Source of the DNA: Lunularia cruciata
Lineage: Eukaryota > Streptophyta > Marchantiopsida > Lunulariales > Lunulariaceae
DNA: 64,000 nt
Direction of reading: 5' to 3'
Assembly: GCA_948567375.1 (NCBI GenBank)
Contig: OX419757.1
Location: 75,206,001-75,270,000 of the forward strand
Below, piece after piece: positions 45,965 to 57,639 of the stretch. How positions within the stretch are numbered: position 1 is the stretch's first letter; each line of letters opens with the position of its first letter. Under the pieces are notes generated by a model that was not told the origin of the DNA, searched no databases, and worked only from the letters and a program-made list of their open reading frames with translations. The translations under genes and the position numbers were made by a program.

Positions 45965-47600
45965 TTGGAGCAAAGATTGGCTAGTATAGCTATTGCTCAG
46001 AGGAGATTAGATTCAGGTGCGGAGGCTTCCATCTCATATGCTGGTGATGGAGATGCTTTGGACTTTATGTGCGGAGCAGCACAGGTGGATGCATATGCAG
46101 TTGTGACTCGGAATGCATTACATGCTCTAGAGCCTAGAGGAGTATCAATGGAGTTGGATCCACAAAGAGGAGAGGTTGGGAGACAAGTCAGACTTCCCTA
46201 GTCTTTTATGCTATCCAAGGCATTGCATACAACATCCATGGCTCCTAGATGTCCATGTGAAGGTATGGTAGGTGGTGATGGAGTGCATGATAGACTACTT
46301 GCTAGTCAACCACCTACTACTACATAGATTGAGTCTTGCATGATGTTGGGGAGGGCTCAATTGACTATGCAGTGCTCTTTGTTCTCAGCCAATGATATGT
46401 TTACATTGGGAGTTGACCCAATCCCAATGTTTTGGTTGGCTATTATGCTTTGTGAGAGCAGGGATGACACAGTTCCTACTAGTAGAGCAGAGGTCTAGTG
46501 AGAGATGGGTATGTCGCCTACCAATACACTTTAGTAGTGGTAGTCTTGGCTCACTACAGTCCAAGACCATAGTAGCTTTAGTTTTAGCTTTCAGTGGCAC
46601 AATTCCTTGGCTTAGTGAGTTATTGGAGGGGAACGCCCATGCAAAGGATACTCTAGTACCAGAGGAGATCACTTGGATTTGGAGTACGAGTGGGATTGTT
46701 CTATCCACCTTGGATGTTCCATTGTGGAGTTCAAAGGAGGCATTGTAGTAGCATGCAAATCGGTTGGTGCAATAGGTTTGGAGTGAAGCCTTGGTACCAT
46801 CAAGAGAAGAGTGTGAGGATGAGCCTCCAGAGTCAATTACTTTGACACCTTTGGATACCAAACTCATTGCTTGGTAGTATCCAATAGGGGAGAAATGTCT
46901 ATTGGAGTTCTTTAGTGGGATTAGCACCAAACTAGCTATCATATTAAAAGCATGTATACAAGTACATAGGTACTTGTATGTGGAGAGAGATGAGACAGCT
47001 AGGCGAGTCTCTATACATCATGTGGCACACTTGACTTATCGGTATTCTGAGTTATTACCAATGTCAATAGCCATGGATTACTAGAAGGTCTTACCAACAG
47101 ACATTTCCATATTGGGGGTGCATGATCTAGAGCAACATGGGCCTGTTCATTTGGTGATTTTGGGATGGCCATGTTAGGGACATACACGTATTGGCTAAGG
47201 TTTGGTTCTTTAGGATCCTCATTCTGGTGTGTTTTGGAAATGTTATGGATACTATGACATCTCCAAGTTCATCAATCTATTTCTCTTGCTTACTTGTTGG
47301 AGAATGTTCCTTTGATGGGTGATTCTTGCACCAAAGTGGTGGCAAGTACACATCAGGTCCATTCTTGGATGAGACCTGCTATATTGTTAGATGCAACTGA
47401 GTAGGATCATGGGCTCATTGTCTTTGTTTTTGGTGGAAAAACTCTTACCTAGAGAGGTTTTACACCATGCTTATGATGGGATTCAACAACTTAATCACAT
47501 CCTTGTTGATGACATCTTGGATGTTGGGCATTAGTCGCAGACAATGGTAGTGGATGAAAGGTCACCTATGGCAATGATGAACCTAGTTGGACAGCCTAAA
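45965..47600 (+). pseudogene. Protease region and spacer of family A, decayed
   Basis: An aspartic-protease active-site-like DSGA lies at about 46015. The rest contains numerous stops and frameshifts and no further clear motif until the element is interrupted at 47603 by family B. Pol resumes beyond the inserted element at 55.44 kb. Confidence 0.45.
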
Positions 47601-47602
47601 GC

Positions 47603-48293
47603 TGTGAGTCGGCCTATCTCTCACTCAAGATAAACCTCTAATGGTTATTATGGAAGCGCACCATGGACTAAGAAGGCAAAGAACCCCAACTCCATCATAC
47701 TCCTCCAAGGCTAACACTCCAAGACTCAAGACATTGCTCACTAGAGAACTCAATGAGAGAGAGATAGTTGCAAATGAAAGGATGATGAGTACCTCCTCAC
47801 CCCTTGCTTATATACTTGTGAAATAGTTAGGCACCAAAGTTACTAATTATTGGAGTAACTCAAGTTACTAGGCTAAAAGTCAAGTCAAGTCAAAAAGTAG
47901 AAAGGAATATCCATCCACATGGGCATATTCCACTGAGCATGTGATCTTATCCTGACCCAACCACTAAGTCAAGGATTCCTTCACATGGGCTATCATTGGA
48001 CTATAGAAGAATCCAAAACAAAAAGGCTTGTGGGCCCAAGAGTTCTCAATTCTTTCTTCAAAGCCAAACACTTAGGAATAATACCAAGTTAACACACTAG
48101 AATCCAAAATAGTGGTGCTTATCTTTTCCACTTCCTCTAAAGTAAGTTCCTCCTATCTTAGCTATGACTAACTTTAGCTAATCATGACTAATATAGAACA
48201 ATCCTTTATCTCTTTATAAATTATATCTCTCAAGTACTTGTAATACCAAGCAAAATATCACAATACCACACACATGCACAAATGGGTGTTACA
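47603..48293 (-). mobile_element. 3' LTR of gypsy family B (minus element)
   Basis: This 691-bp LTR is closely similar along its length to 54753-55442; most differences are transitions. On the minus strand it starts TGTAACACCCATTTGTGC after the purine tract AGTCCGGGGGTAAA (48294-48307) and ends near CTCACA at 47603. Differences from the other LTR (roughly 10% by eye in the first 150 bp) point to an old insertion. Confidence 0.75.
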
Positions 48294-48507
48294 TTTACCC
48301 CCGGACTAAGTTTTCACTTTGTCCTTAAAGTGAATGTCTCTCCATCTTCTATGATACATCTCCAACTTATCATGGTTAATTCTATTAAAGTGTCTTCCTC
48401 CTAACTCCTTGAGATCATAGGTGTAATTGCCCCACACCTTCTCCACTATGAAAGGTCCAAAGTACTTAGGCAAAAACTTCTTTTGTACTCTCTTGAATCA
48501 AATAACA

Positions 48508-49154
48508 TTACCCAATCACCTTCTTTGAAAGAGTCCACCTTTTGCTTGCCTTGCCTCTTTTCATAACTCTCCTTTTGTTTCCTTGGGGCTTGCTCCACTC
48601 ACCCGTAGCAATTGTTCTTGCCTCTTCTAACTCCATGAGTTGTTTGCTCCTTGACTTCATTGCATCACCTCCTTGTTCTTTCTTCAATCTCCTATGAATG
48701 CTTTGGAAGGTACAAAGATCAAAGTGAAGAGGTAGGGTAGACTCAATACCATATACCAATTGAAATGGAGAATATCCGGTGGAAGTCTTCATGGTTATCC
48801 TATACTCCCACAAAACCGCATGAATCTTCTTGTCTCATTGTCCCAATGATGTTTAGCCCCCTCCATTTCTGCATCTTTGGCCAACATCATGCACAAAGTC
48901 TGATTGGTTCTCTTTGCAAAGCCATTGGAATTTGGCTTATAGGATGTAGTTACTCTATGTGTGATAGAGAAATGTCTTATCATGGCTATAGTGATGCTTC
49001 TTGTAAAATCTCCTCCTCTTACAAAAACCAACTCCAAAGGGCATCCAAACCTAGTGATAATGCATTCATAAAGAAATCTACTAACTTTATCTTCATTCTT
49101 GTCACTCAATTGTCTAGCTTCAACCCACTTGGTAAGGTAATTGGTAACTACCAC
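48508..49154 (-). CDS. Integrase core of gypsy family B (broken)
   Basis: Two overlapping frames carry the integrase catalytic core. 49154-48795 contains VTNYLTKWVEA, TRFGCPLELV, then HRVTTSYKPNSNGFAKRTN. 48813-48508 contains WEYRITMKTSTGYSPFQLVYGIE. Integrase joins element DNA to the genome using a D,D,E triad. Here the second Asp position reads FVRGGDF instead of SDRG-like, and the Glu expected in the NG..ERTNQ motif is Lys. The enzyme is dead even apart from the frameshift. Confidence 0.7.
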
Positions 49155-49543
49155 AATGTACCAATTATTCCTTGGAGTTCTATTGAGAGGACCTACAAAA
49201 TCAATTCCCTACTTCTCAAAAGGTCATTGCAATGGAATTGATCTAAGTGGTGGAGTGGAAGTAGACTTTCTAGCAAAAGCTTGACAAACATGACAAGTTT
49301 TGCAATAATCATGACAATCCTTGAAAATCCTCTCCAATGGTAACATGCATCTAGAATCTTGAAAGCAATCACCTTTCATGCAAAGTGCCCTCCACACACT
49401 AAACCTTCATAAAACTCCTTTATAAGTAGGATAGACTCTTCCTTACTCACTACTCTCTGAAGTAGACCATCTACTCCTTGGTGAAAAAGAATATCTCCAC
49501 CATTATATAAGGTCTTGATCTTGCTGCAAGGGCCTTCAACTCT

Positions 49544-49969
49544 CTAGCATGCACCTGGATAGTTACCTCTTGTCACAAAATCCACAATCTCCTTGTACTC
49601 CTTTGGAACCTCTTGAGTGATTGAGATTGTCATGAGCTCCTCATCCGAGAAGGAATCATCCCATTGGTTCATCTCCATCATGATCATAGGCTCTAGATAA
49701 CAAATCAGCATTTTAGATAACAAATCAGCATTTGCATGTTTCTTTCTTGGCCTATACTCAATTGTGTAGTCATACTTAGACAAGAGTATCATCCACCTTG
49801 CTAATCTCCCTTCAACATTAGGCTTGTTGAAGATGTACTTCAAGGCCTTGTAATCTGTGACAATGGTGGCTTTCCCTCCAATCAAATAGTGTCTAAACTT
49901 CTTGAGACCAAAGATCACTGCCAACCCTTCTCTCTCCATGACAAAGTAATTCTTTTTTGTTGAAACCAT
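49544..49969 (-). CDS. RNase H and connection domain of gypsy family B
   Basis: A frame of 141 codons contains the RNase H hallmark NYFVMEREGLAVIFGLKKFR, then ATIVTDYKALKYIF (catalytic Asp in the TDYKAL box) and YDYTIEYRPRKKHANADLLS, the end-of-RNase H motif. It removes element RNA during reverse transcription. A 20-bp tandem duplication (AGATAACAAATCAGCATTT) lies at about 49693-49732. Confidence 0.72.
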   Translation of the reverse strand: MVSTKKNYFVMEREGLAVIFGLKKFRHYLIGGKATIVTDYKALKYIFNKPNVEGRLARWMILLSKYDYTIEYRPRKKHANADLLSKMLICYLEPMIMMEMNQWDDSFSDEELMTISITQEVPKEYKEIVDFVTRGNYPGAC

Positions 49970-50308
49970 TTGCCTATTATTATTAAGTATTGGATGATCA
50001 TGCCAATCTTGGTCTCATTGACTAAGAGTGAATCATATAGCTACATTAAAAGCATCAGTGTAGAGGATGAAAGGCTTACTCCAATCAGGTTTAGCAAGAA
50101 TTGGAGCTACAACAAGGGATTGCTTGAGCTCCTCAAAAGCTTTGAGAGCCTCCTTGTCCTCCAAAATCACCATTTAATCTACACCCTTCTTCATGTAGAT
50201 GGTCAATGCATAAGTCTTGTTGAAAAATGAGAAGATGAACCTCTTATAGTATGCAACCATCTCCAAGAATTGGTGTAACTTTGTCAAGCTTGAAGGGAAT
50301 GGAAGGTC

Positions 50309-50599
50309 TTAGATTTTCCTCACCTTCTCAAGATCAACTGCTATTCCATTAGTGGAGATGATGTGCCCCAAAAATAGACCTTCTTCACATCCAAAAATGC
50401 ACTTCTCTGGGTTGAGTGATGCATTTGCCTCATCCAAGCGTTGCAAGACCTTGATAAGGTGCTCAAAGTGCTTCTCCTTGCTCCTATAGACACAAAAGTC
50501 ATCAATGAAGTCTCTCACAAATTTTCCAATGAAAGGTTCAAATACCTTGTTCATGAACCACTGGAATGTGGCTGGAGCATTGCAAAGCCCAAAATGCAT
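50309..50599 (-). CDS. Reverse transcriptase palm of gypsy family B
   Basis: The frame begins with FGLCNAPATFQWFMN and includes the catalytic FIDDFCVY (the YxDD-type box) and the thumb start CIFGCEEGLFLGHIIS. It is separated from the upstream part (50705-51658) by a frameshift or stop near 50.6-50.7 kb, so the enzyme is split. Confidence 0.75.
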   Translation of the reverse strand: MHFGLCNAPATFQWFMNKVFEPFIGKFVRDFIDDFCVYRSKEKHFEHLIKVLQRLDEANASLNPEKCIFGCEEGLFLGHIISTNGIAVDLEKVRKI

Positions 50600-50704
50600 G
50601 ACCTTGAAAGCGTAAGTTCCCCAAGGTGTGGTGAACTTGGTGAGTTGTTGATGCTCTATTGCAATCTTGATTTGGTTATATCCACTATAACCATCTCCAA
50701 AATT

Positions 50705-51658
50705 TTACCTCTCATGACCTACAACCTCCTCTAAGATCTCATCAATGAATGGTAATAGGTAGTATTCCTTCTTGGTAGCAACATTGAGCTTCTTGTAATC
50801 CACACATACTTGAAGCTTGCCATTATTTTTTTTCACAATGACAATAGAAGACACCCATTCTGAATTCTCCATCTCAAAGATAAATCCGGCCTCCTTGAGC
50901 TTATCAATCTCCTCCTTCACAACCAAAGATATTGGTGGGCTAATGCGGTGTTGCTTTTGCCAGATTGGTCTTGCGTGTGACTCTACCTCTATCTTGTGCT
51001 CCTCCAAGGTGGCTTCCTTCAAATCCTTGGAACTAAAAGCAAACACATGGATGAATTTGCAGAAAGTCTTCTCAAATTTCACCTTCTCCTCCTTGGTAGC
51101 ATTTGGGCCATACTTGAGGGTAGCTAACTGTCTATTTACCTCCTCAAGTGTCAATGGTGATTTATCTGGGTCCTTCAAAACCTTTGGCTTAGGTGCAAAA
51201 TCCATAGCACACAAGGGATACACATCTGAATCCAATTTAGATTCATCTTCCTTTGTGGAAGTCTCCTCTTCTATGCTTTTGTCCACACCCAAAGCTCCTT
51301 CTTCAGAATCTGCTTCCCAATAATCAGAAGATGGTGTATCTGAATGTGAAGTGTTGGTGGTGTTTGTCATAGGAACTATGACTCTATGGTTTGATGGCCC
51401 AATCCTCAAGTACCCTTTGTGCCATCTATCCATTGTACATGTTACTTTCAACCATGGCTTCCCAAGAAGTAAGTCATAGTTTGAATACTTCAAGACTTGG
51501 AAAGTCATAAGATTTTGAACTCCCATAACTGAAACTATCATCTTATCCATCACTCCTATTGGTCTAACTTGTTGCTTGTTTGCCATGCTCACCACAAATT
51601 TTGAAGGTCTCAAGGGTATCATACCCAACTTCTTCATCAACCTTTTTTGACATGGCAT
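50705..51658 (-). CDS. Protease to reverse transcriptase start of gypsy family B
   Basis: The frame of 317 codons starts inside a gypsy-type aspartic protease (IGVMDKMIVSV...YDLLLGKPWL, the typical C-terminal protease block). It continues through an acidic linker and ends in RT fingers: EEIDKLKEAGFIFEMENSEW, VVIVKK-like SIVIVKKNNGKLQVCVDYKK, then LPFIDEILE. The order protease, RT, RNase H, integrase is that of Ty3/gypsy elements. The protease/RT style resembles the Tat/Athila side of plant gypsy, but the assignment is tentative. Confidence 0.72.
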   Translation of the reverse strand: MPCQKRLMKKLGMIPLRPSKFVVSMANKQQVRPIGVMDKMIVSVMGVQNLMTFQVLKYSNYDLLLGKPWLKVTCTMDRWHKGYLRIGPSNHRVIVPMTNTTNTSHSDTPSSDYWEADSEEGALGVDKSIEEETSTKEDESKLDSDVYPLCAMDFAPKPKVLKDPDKSPLTLEEVNRQLATLKYGPNATKEEKVKFEKTFCKFIHVFAFSSKDLKEATLEEHKIEVESHARPIWQKQHRISPPISLVVKEEIDKLKEAGFIFEMENSEWVSSIVIVKKNNGKLQVCVDYKKLNVATKKEYYLLPFIDEILEEVVGHER

Positions 51659-52109
51659 TCACTGCTTATCCTCCATCAACAAGTGCATCCTTGATATTAT
51701 GACCACTCACTCTCACATTAATCTTGGAGGCATATTCATAAGCCTCCTATGGTGCTGGCTTGGCATCCACCACCCCCATTGATACTAGAGCTTTTGCCTT
51801 CTTCTTCCTCTTGCTCCTTGTAGGACTCAAACCACCTCTAAGCTCCTTTCTCAAGGTAGGGTTCAAAGCAATCAATTGGCCCATTGTGATCTTAGCCTTG
51901 TGACTACCAACATCCTCCAACACATTGTAGTTCCATTGTTGCTTTGAAATCAAGAAATCCTCCATCCCCAACTTCTTCCTTGGAGTCTTTGTTGTTGATG
52001 GTGTTGAGGTGCAAGTGCTCCTAGTAGACATAGGAGTATCCTTGCTTGGAGTAAATCTTTGAGAAGAGTGAACATCCTCTGCAAAACAAGTTCTCTTATT
52101 CTCTTGTGC

Positions 52110-53184
52110 CTAAAGCTCCAAATTAAGACCCTTGGAGTTTGAGCACTTTCCCTTCTCATACTTACTCTCAACCACATATATGGATGCTATCCACTTACCT
52201 TTTTTTGGATTAGGAGCCACTTGGGTTTGACTACCTCCTTCTTTCCCTCTAGTGGCTCTCTCATAATCCCTTCCTCCATGGTAAGTGGAATTTGGGCAAT
52301 TCCTTTGGATGTGACCTCTTCCTCCACAACCAAAACAATTTCTCTCACTAAAATTGTTGGTTGGTTGGTTGGACTCCTCTATGTGGATAAGTTCCATAAC
52401 TCTTAGGCCTTCTTCCCACATTTTGATCCACCTCTCTCTTCTCCCATAGTTGCACCACATTGATCTTGAGATCTGCAAGTTGTTCTATGATTCGTTGAAG
52501 TGGATCCTTTGGTGGAGGTGCAAGAACTAGAGAAAATACCACCTATGGTGAAACCTTTGCCACCAAAGTATTAGAAATTCCACCATACTTGTAACCTTGA
52601 GGAGGATGCCTAACTTCCTTCACCACCAAATCACTCTCACCCCCTTCCAAACTCTCCTCCATACAAATTGCAATCTTGATAGCTTCAACCTTGGAAGAAG
52701 GTTTCTCATATCTCACCTTGCTTCTAATTGGTGGTCTCAATCCTCCCACAAAATTCTTGGTGAGCATTGCCCTTATGCCAATCATAGTAGTCTCCATATC
52801 ATCCCCACCTTTCCTCAACATTATGCAAAATCTGGACTCTAACTTTTCCACTCTTTCCACATAGACTTTCACTTTCTCTTCGTTTCTTTGTTTGAGAAAG
52901 ATAACTTCACTCATCAATCTCTCATAACTCTCATATGGAAGAAAGTTTTCAATGAATGCTGAGGTCAAACTCTCCCAAGACTCTTCTTCTCCATCTCTCT
53001 TCTCTCTCTTTTGGTATTCTGACTCATACCATGTAAGTGTTGCATCCTCAAAGAAATTTGGTAATAATGAGGCCCACTTATTCTTCCTCCTCTCATTTTT
53101 TTCTATGTAAGCTCTCTTGAAGTCTCTCACAAAGGCCTCCACATCTTTTCTATCCTTGCCAAAGAAAACCAGAAGTTTCCACAT
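52110..53184 (-). CDS. Gag of gypsy family B with CCHC knuckle
   Basis: Frame 53184-52543 is a Gag capsid (FFGKDRKDVEAFVRDFKRA, FFEDATLTWYESEYQK, SAFIENFLPYESYERLM, LKQRNEEKVKVYVERVEKLE). Frame 52478-52110 carries the nucleocapsid knuckle CFGCGGRGHIQRNC (CX2CX4HX4C). Gag coats element RNA. The two parts are separated by a frameshift near 52.5 kb. A further frame (52031-51747) probably continues toward protease. Confidence 0.72.
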
Positions 53185-53419
53185 CTTAACCCCTCACTAT
53201 CTTTCTTTTCTCTCAAATATTTTTTTTCTCTTTTCTTTCTCTCACTCTATAACTAATAGAGTATGTACATGACTAACACCATTTGAGAATAATTCACCCT
53301 AGGAAACACAAAAGGTTCAGGTTACTCCAAGATTTCTATAGCAACATCAAATCCTAGAGTGCATATTAATTAAACTCTCATGGATAGTTTATCCATAAAT
53401 TAAAAGATTATCTCCATCA

Positions 53420-53885
53420 CTAATCTTGGGAACTAACTAATGAAGATGAAAGTATTTCTGTAACTATACTAAGACTCTCTCCAAGATCCTTTACCAAAGT
53501 CTCCAAAAGTGCTTTTACTCCACTATACTCATGTCCTTTTGGAAGTCCTTCCACTCCACAAACCTCACACAACTCCTTGGTCTTAGATCTTCTCCCTCCC
53601 AATCTTGGTGCAGAAGGTCCAACATGCAAACCCAAATCAAGTAATCCTCTCCTTTCTCTCAATCTCCTGCTCTCAAAGGTCAATGGACATGAACTTGCCT
53701 TATGTCCCTTCTCTCCACATAGAAAGCACTTAGACTCACTTTTTCCTCCAAGTGGAGTAGGTTTTTGGATCCTCTCAACACTCTCTTCAAATTATATTCT
53801 AAACTCTCTTCTCCTCAAATCCACCCCTACAATCACCTCAAACCCTTGGGGAACCTTGCATAGCCTCAATTTATACTCTTGGTAA
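53420..53885 (-). CDS. Extra ORF upstream of gag in family B, zinc-knuckle protein
   Basis: Between the 5' LTR and gag, on the element's sense strand, lies an open stretch of about 150 codons interrupted by one TAA near its start. It contains a canonical CCHC knuckle CFLCGEKGHKASSC (53728-53687), then an Arg/Leu-rich segment and a second Cys pair with His (CEVCGVEGLPKGH). It is distinct from the gag knuckle at 52.3 kb. Its role is unknown; RNA binding is inferred from the knuckle. Extra ORFs occur in several plant gypsy lineages, but usually downstream of pol or antisense. Confidence 0.5.
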
Positions 53886-54752
53886 CCCTTCATATTCCCA
53901 AGATGAGTCTAAACCCTCAAACATGCTTTTTGTTGCCCTCACATTCCACATGCATAAAGTCTAAATTGTGCAAAATTGACCCTTCCTCACAATGTTATCG
54001 AATCTTGCATCTGGTATCTCACAGTCCTCTGAACTTTTTTTCACTTGATAACAACTCTAGGAAATTCCTCCTTGCAAAATTTTAGATCTTTTCATCAAGC
54101 CATTTGGCCTAGGCATCTTTCTATTCACCACACATATTTCAGATTTGCTTTGAAAACCACTCCCTTCACTTAAAAAAATTTTAACTCTTTAATTAAGAAT
54201 GATCTATGTCTAATTTATGTGTCAATATGTGAGATAAAATGCACTAAATTTTCTTGGAAAATTTTACCACAATCCACTAAAAATTGAAGAAATAATAGAC
54301 TTTGTAAAATTTTCCAGAGAGCATGCATTTGCGGGAGCAGTTCACCTTATCAACTTTCAAAAATTGTAACCCAGTGCACATAGCAGCTCTCACAATAATT
54401 TTAGGTGTGCTAACTGAAGGATAACCCAAAATATCATATGTAGAAATTTCAAATCTTAATTCCAAACTTGAGATTTTGCCCAAAATCACATTAATCCACC
54501 ACAATATGCAATCCACCTCACACAATCTCTCCAAATCCTCTCAAGTGTACAAGATGTACAAAATCACCTCAAAGATATCATAATAAATGACAAGGCATAC
54601 AAATGGATCCAAATTCTCTAATATAAGTTCAACTCTCTCTTCCCTTAAAGTTCTCTCCAAGTGAGCTCTCATAGCCTCCTTCTATCTAATATAGAATTAT
54701 ACACGGAACATTATCTTGCCTTCTAGAGAAGTCACAACAACAGAACTAAAAA
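53886..54752 (-). other. 5' leader of family B
   Basis: No recognisable domain. A short frame at 54534-54277 is not supported as coding. I could not identify a primer-binding site just inside the 5' LTR. Confidence 0.3.
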
Positions 54753-55442
54753 TGTGAGCCAGCCTGTCTTTCATTTAGGATGAACCTCTAATGACTATTA
54801 TAGTAGCACACCATGAACTAAGAAGGCAAGGAACCCAAACTCAATCATACTCTTCCAAGGCTAACACTCCAAGACTCAAGAAATTGCTCACTAGAGACCT
54901 CAATGAGAGAGAGATAGTTGCAAATGAAAGGATAATGAGTACCTACTCACCCCTTTTTTATATACTTGTGAAATAGTTAGGCACCAAAGTTACTAATTAC
55001 TGGAGTAACTCAAGTTACTAGGCTAAAAGCCAAATACAATCAATAAGTAGAAATGCATATCCATCCACATGGGCATATTCCACTAAGCATATGATCTTAT
55101 CCTGACCCAACCACTAAGTCAAAGATTCCTTCACATGGGCCATCCTTGGACTATAGAAGAATCCAAAACAAAAAGGCTTGTGGGCCAAGAGTTCTCAATT
55201 CTTTCTTCAAAGCCAAACACTTGAGAATAATACCAAATCAACAGACTAGAATCCAAAATAGTGGTGCTTATCTTTTCCACTTCCTCTAAAGTAAGTTTCT
55301 CCTATCTTAGCTATGACTAAATTTAGCTAAAAATGACTTATATAGAACCATCCTTTATCTCTATATAAATAATATCTCTCAAATACCTGTAATACTAAGC
55401 TAAATATCACAATACCACACACATGCACAAATGGGTGTTATA
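54753..55442 (-). mobile_element. 5' LTR of gypsy family B (minus element)
   Basis: This is the partner of the LTR at 47603-48293, collinear throughout, from TGTGAGCC at the plus-strand left end to GCACAAATGGGTGTTATA at the right (the expected CA end now reads TA). The flanking bases (AAGCT before the left LTR, GAGCT after the right) are a near match and may be a mutated 5-bp target duplication. Confidence 0.75.
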
Positions 55443-56300
55443 GAGCTGCATTTCCCACACTCATGAGTTTCCCAAGCTCTCATGCTTTTCAAGAGGGAGG
55501 ACCTGGACTTGTTTGGGACTCATAGTTATAGTAGTTGGTGGATCCCAATGCCGACGAGAGAGAGTGGGTGATGGGTTTTCACACCAATATTACCGTTGTT
55601 CCAGTAATGTCAAAAGCATCCAAGCGTCAAGTGTTAGGTCAGGCTATAGACCTGAACTATTTGACATGAATTGTGAGCCTTGGCTTGGCAAAGTAGCTTA
55701 GAATGCGCTTGATAAGCATCACCACTCAGACACTTGTGAGCCCTATGCCTATCAAGATGATTCAGGCACATGTTGGGGATGATGGACCGAGTGGACATGG
55801 TATTCTTAGGACACAACTAATAGCTACTAGGGAGAGTGGTCTACTTGGAGTCCATCCAAGTGAGCATGGGATACTTGGATTACACCCTTGGTCTACTTGG
55901 CATGTTGCTAGAGGACATAGGGAGCTGGCTACCAGATCAGAAGGAGTTTTTTCACACTAAGGTTGTGACCTCTAGTGGTTGGGAGTATGACACTACTACT
56001 CCCAAGGGTCCAATGTTGTAGCCAATCAGTACATCTTCCATTCCTACAATAGTTACAAAGGATACTTGGGAGCCAAATCTTGGACCCAAGCTTACAAGAG
56101 AGGAAAGACGGAGAGTTTGGAGGTTCATGAGGAGCTACACAAGTTGTTTTGCCTTCAATATGAAGGATTTGGGTGCTCTAAAAGGACTTGTTATATGGAT
56201 TGAACTGACTAGCAATACACCAATTTTTTGACGTCCTAATTGCTATGGTGACATGGAAGGACATTGATTCAGAGCCGGAGTAGTAACCTTTTTGAGGCTA
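55443..56300 (+). pseudogene. Family A pol, segment between protease and reverse transcriptase
   Basis: Family A sequence resumes after the inserted element B. Frames at 55513-56021 are short and broken; no motif was identified before the RT at about 56.4 kb. Confidence 0.35.
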
Positions 56301-56379
56301 GTTTGGTGGAGATGTCACATGGAGAGTATGCATCAACTACAATGATGCCAGCCAAGAAGGATATGCATGACAACTACAT

Positions 56380-57620
56380 AAATAGGCAGATGTGTGGAGA
56401 TTACCGTCCTATTGACTGATAGACTAAGGCTAATTGATATGCCATGCCTACATTGGAGGAGATTTTTGATGTGATTGGGCATGCAAAGGTCTTTAGTTTT
56501 TTGGATCTTTGAGCGGGATATCATTAGTTGCCAATCAAGGAGGAGGATGAGTCCAAGACAACATTTTGGGCTATTGATCCTCACAACAAAGATGTGTTAT
56601 GTCAATGGAGGTTCTTACCATTTGGGTTAAAGAACACTCTTGTGAAGTTCTAGAGTGTCATGGATAGGATCCTCGCTGGATTGGATTTTGCTTGTTGTTA
56701 TATTGATGATATTTTGGTCTATAGCACTAGTGTGGAGGAGCATGAGCAATTGTTGTTGGAGGTGTTTGAGAGGTTGAGATCTCATGGACTTAAATTACAT
56801 CGTGTGAAGTGTAGGTTCTTCCATGAGCAAGTTGAGTATTGTGGTCACATTATCTACCCCGGAGGACTTGGTGTTTAGCAAACCAAGGTGGTGGCTATTG
56901 CATGTATTGCTTGGCCTACAAATGCAAGTAGAGTGCAAGCATTCCTTGGGTTGGCAAACTTTTATTGCCGCTATGTTAGAGGATTTAGTGCCATTGCCAA
57001 GACCTTGACAAAGCTGACCAAGCTTACACAAGAGTGGTTTTGGGGAGATGAGCAAAAGAGAGCTTTTGTAGAGCTCAAGGAGAGGTTGACATCTCCTTCT
57101 ATTTTGAGGAGATATATCAAAGGACTACCATTTTAGGTTCATATTGATTGGAGTATGTTGGGACTTGGAGTGGTGCGCATCCATCATGATGATGAGGGGA
57201 AGGAGTTTGTGGTTGCCCATGCTAGTCCCTCCAACAATTCAATGGAGGTAAAATATAGTTCATATGAGAGAGAGTGCTTGGCAGTAATTTGGGCAGTAGC
57301 ACATTTTTGATGTAATCTATTTGGTAACCCCTTCACTCTCATCACTAATCATCAGCCGCTGAAGTAGTTGATGGAGTCCGACAAGCTTTCAGTGAAGCTT
57401 GCACAATGGGCTCTGATTTTACAAGAGTATGATTTCATAGTTGTTCAAAGACCTGGAATGGTGAACCATGATGCAGATAGGTTGAGTAGAGACTCATGTC
57501 CCAACCAGCGGGATCAAACCGGAGCACGTTGGCATGAGGAGATGGCACCAAGTTGGCATGCATTTTCCTTTCTTTGTATATTTTTTGAGACTTTGGTGGT
57601 ATCTCTCTCAGTAGATACAT
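56380..57620 (+). pseudogene. Reverse transcriptase and RNase H of gypsy family A
   Basis: In shifted frames one reads RT fingers (CGDYRPID near 56400), the palm with RFLPFGLKN-like text, the catalytic CCYIDDILVYS (56693-56725), and the thumb CRFFHEQVEYCGHII. RNase H follows: FLGLANFYCRYVRGFSAIAK, then KEFVVAHAS, NSMEVKYSSYERECLAVIW, TLITNHQPLK (Asp changed to Asn in the TDHQPL box) and the end RPGMVNHDADRLSR. Many Trp/Gln codons are stops. Confidence 0.75.
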
Positions 57621-57639
57621 GAGGAGTTATTGAGGTCAC

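Noticed and set aside
46385-46942. 185-codon minus-strand frame
   Set aside because: It is antisense to the family A protease/spacer region, with no recognisable domain.
50817-51323. 168-codon plus-strand frame
   Set aside because: It is the shadow of the minus-strand protease/RT frame of family B.
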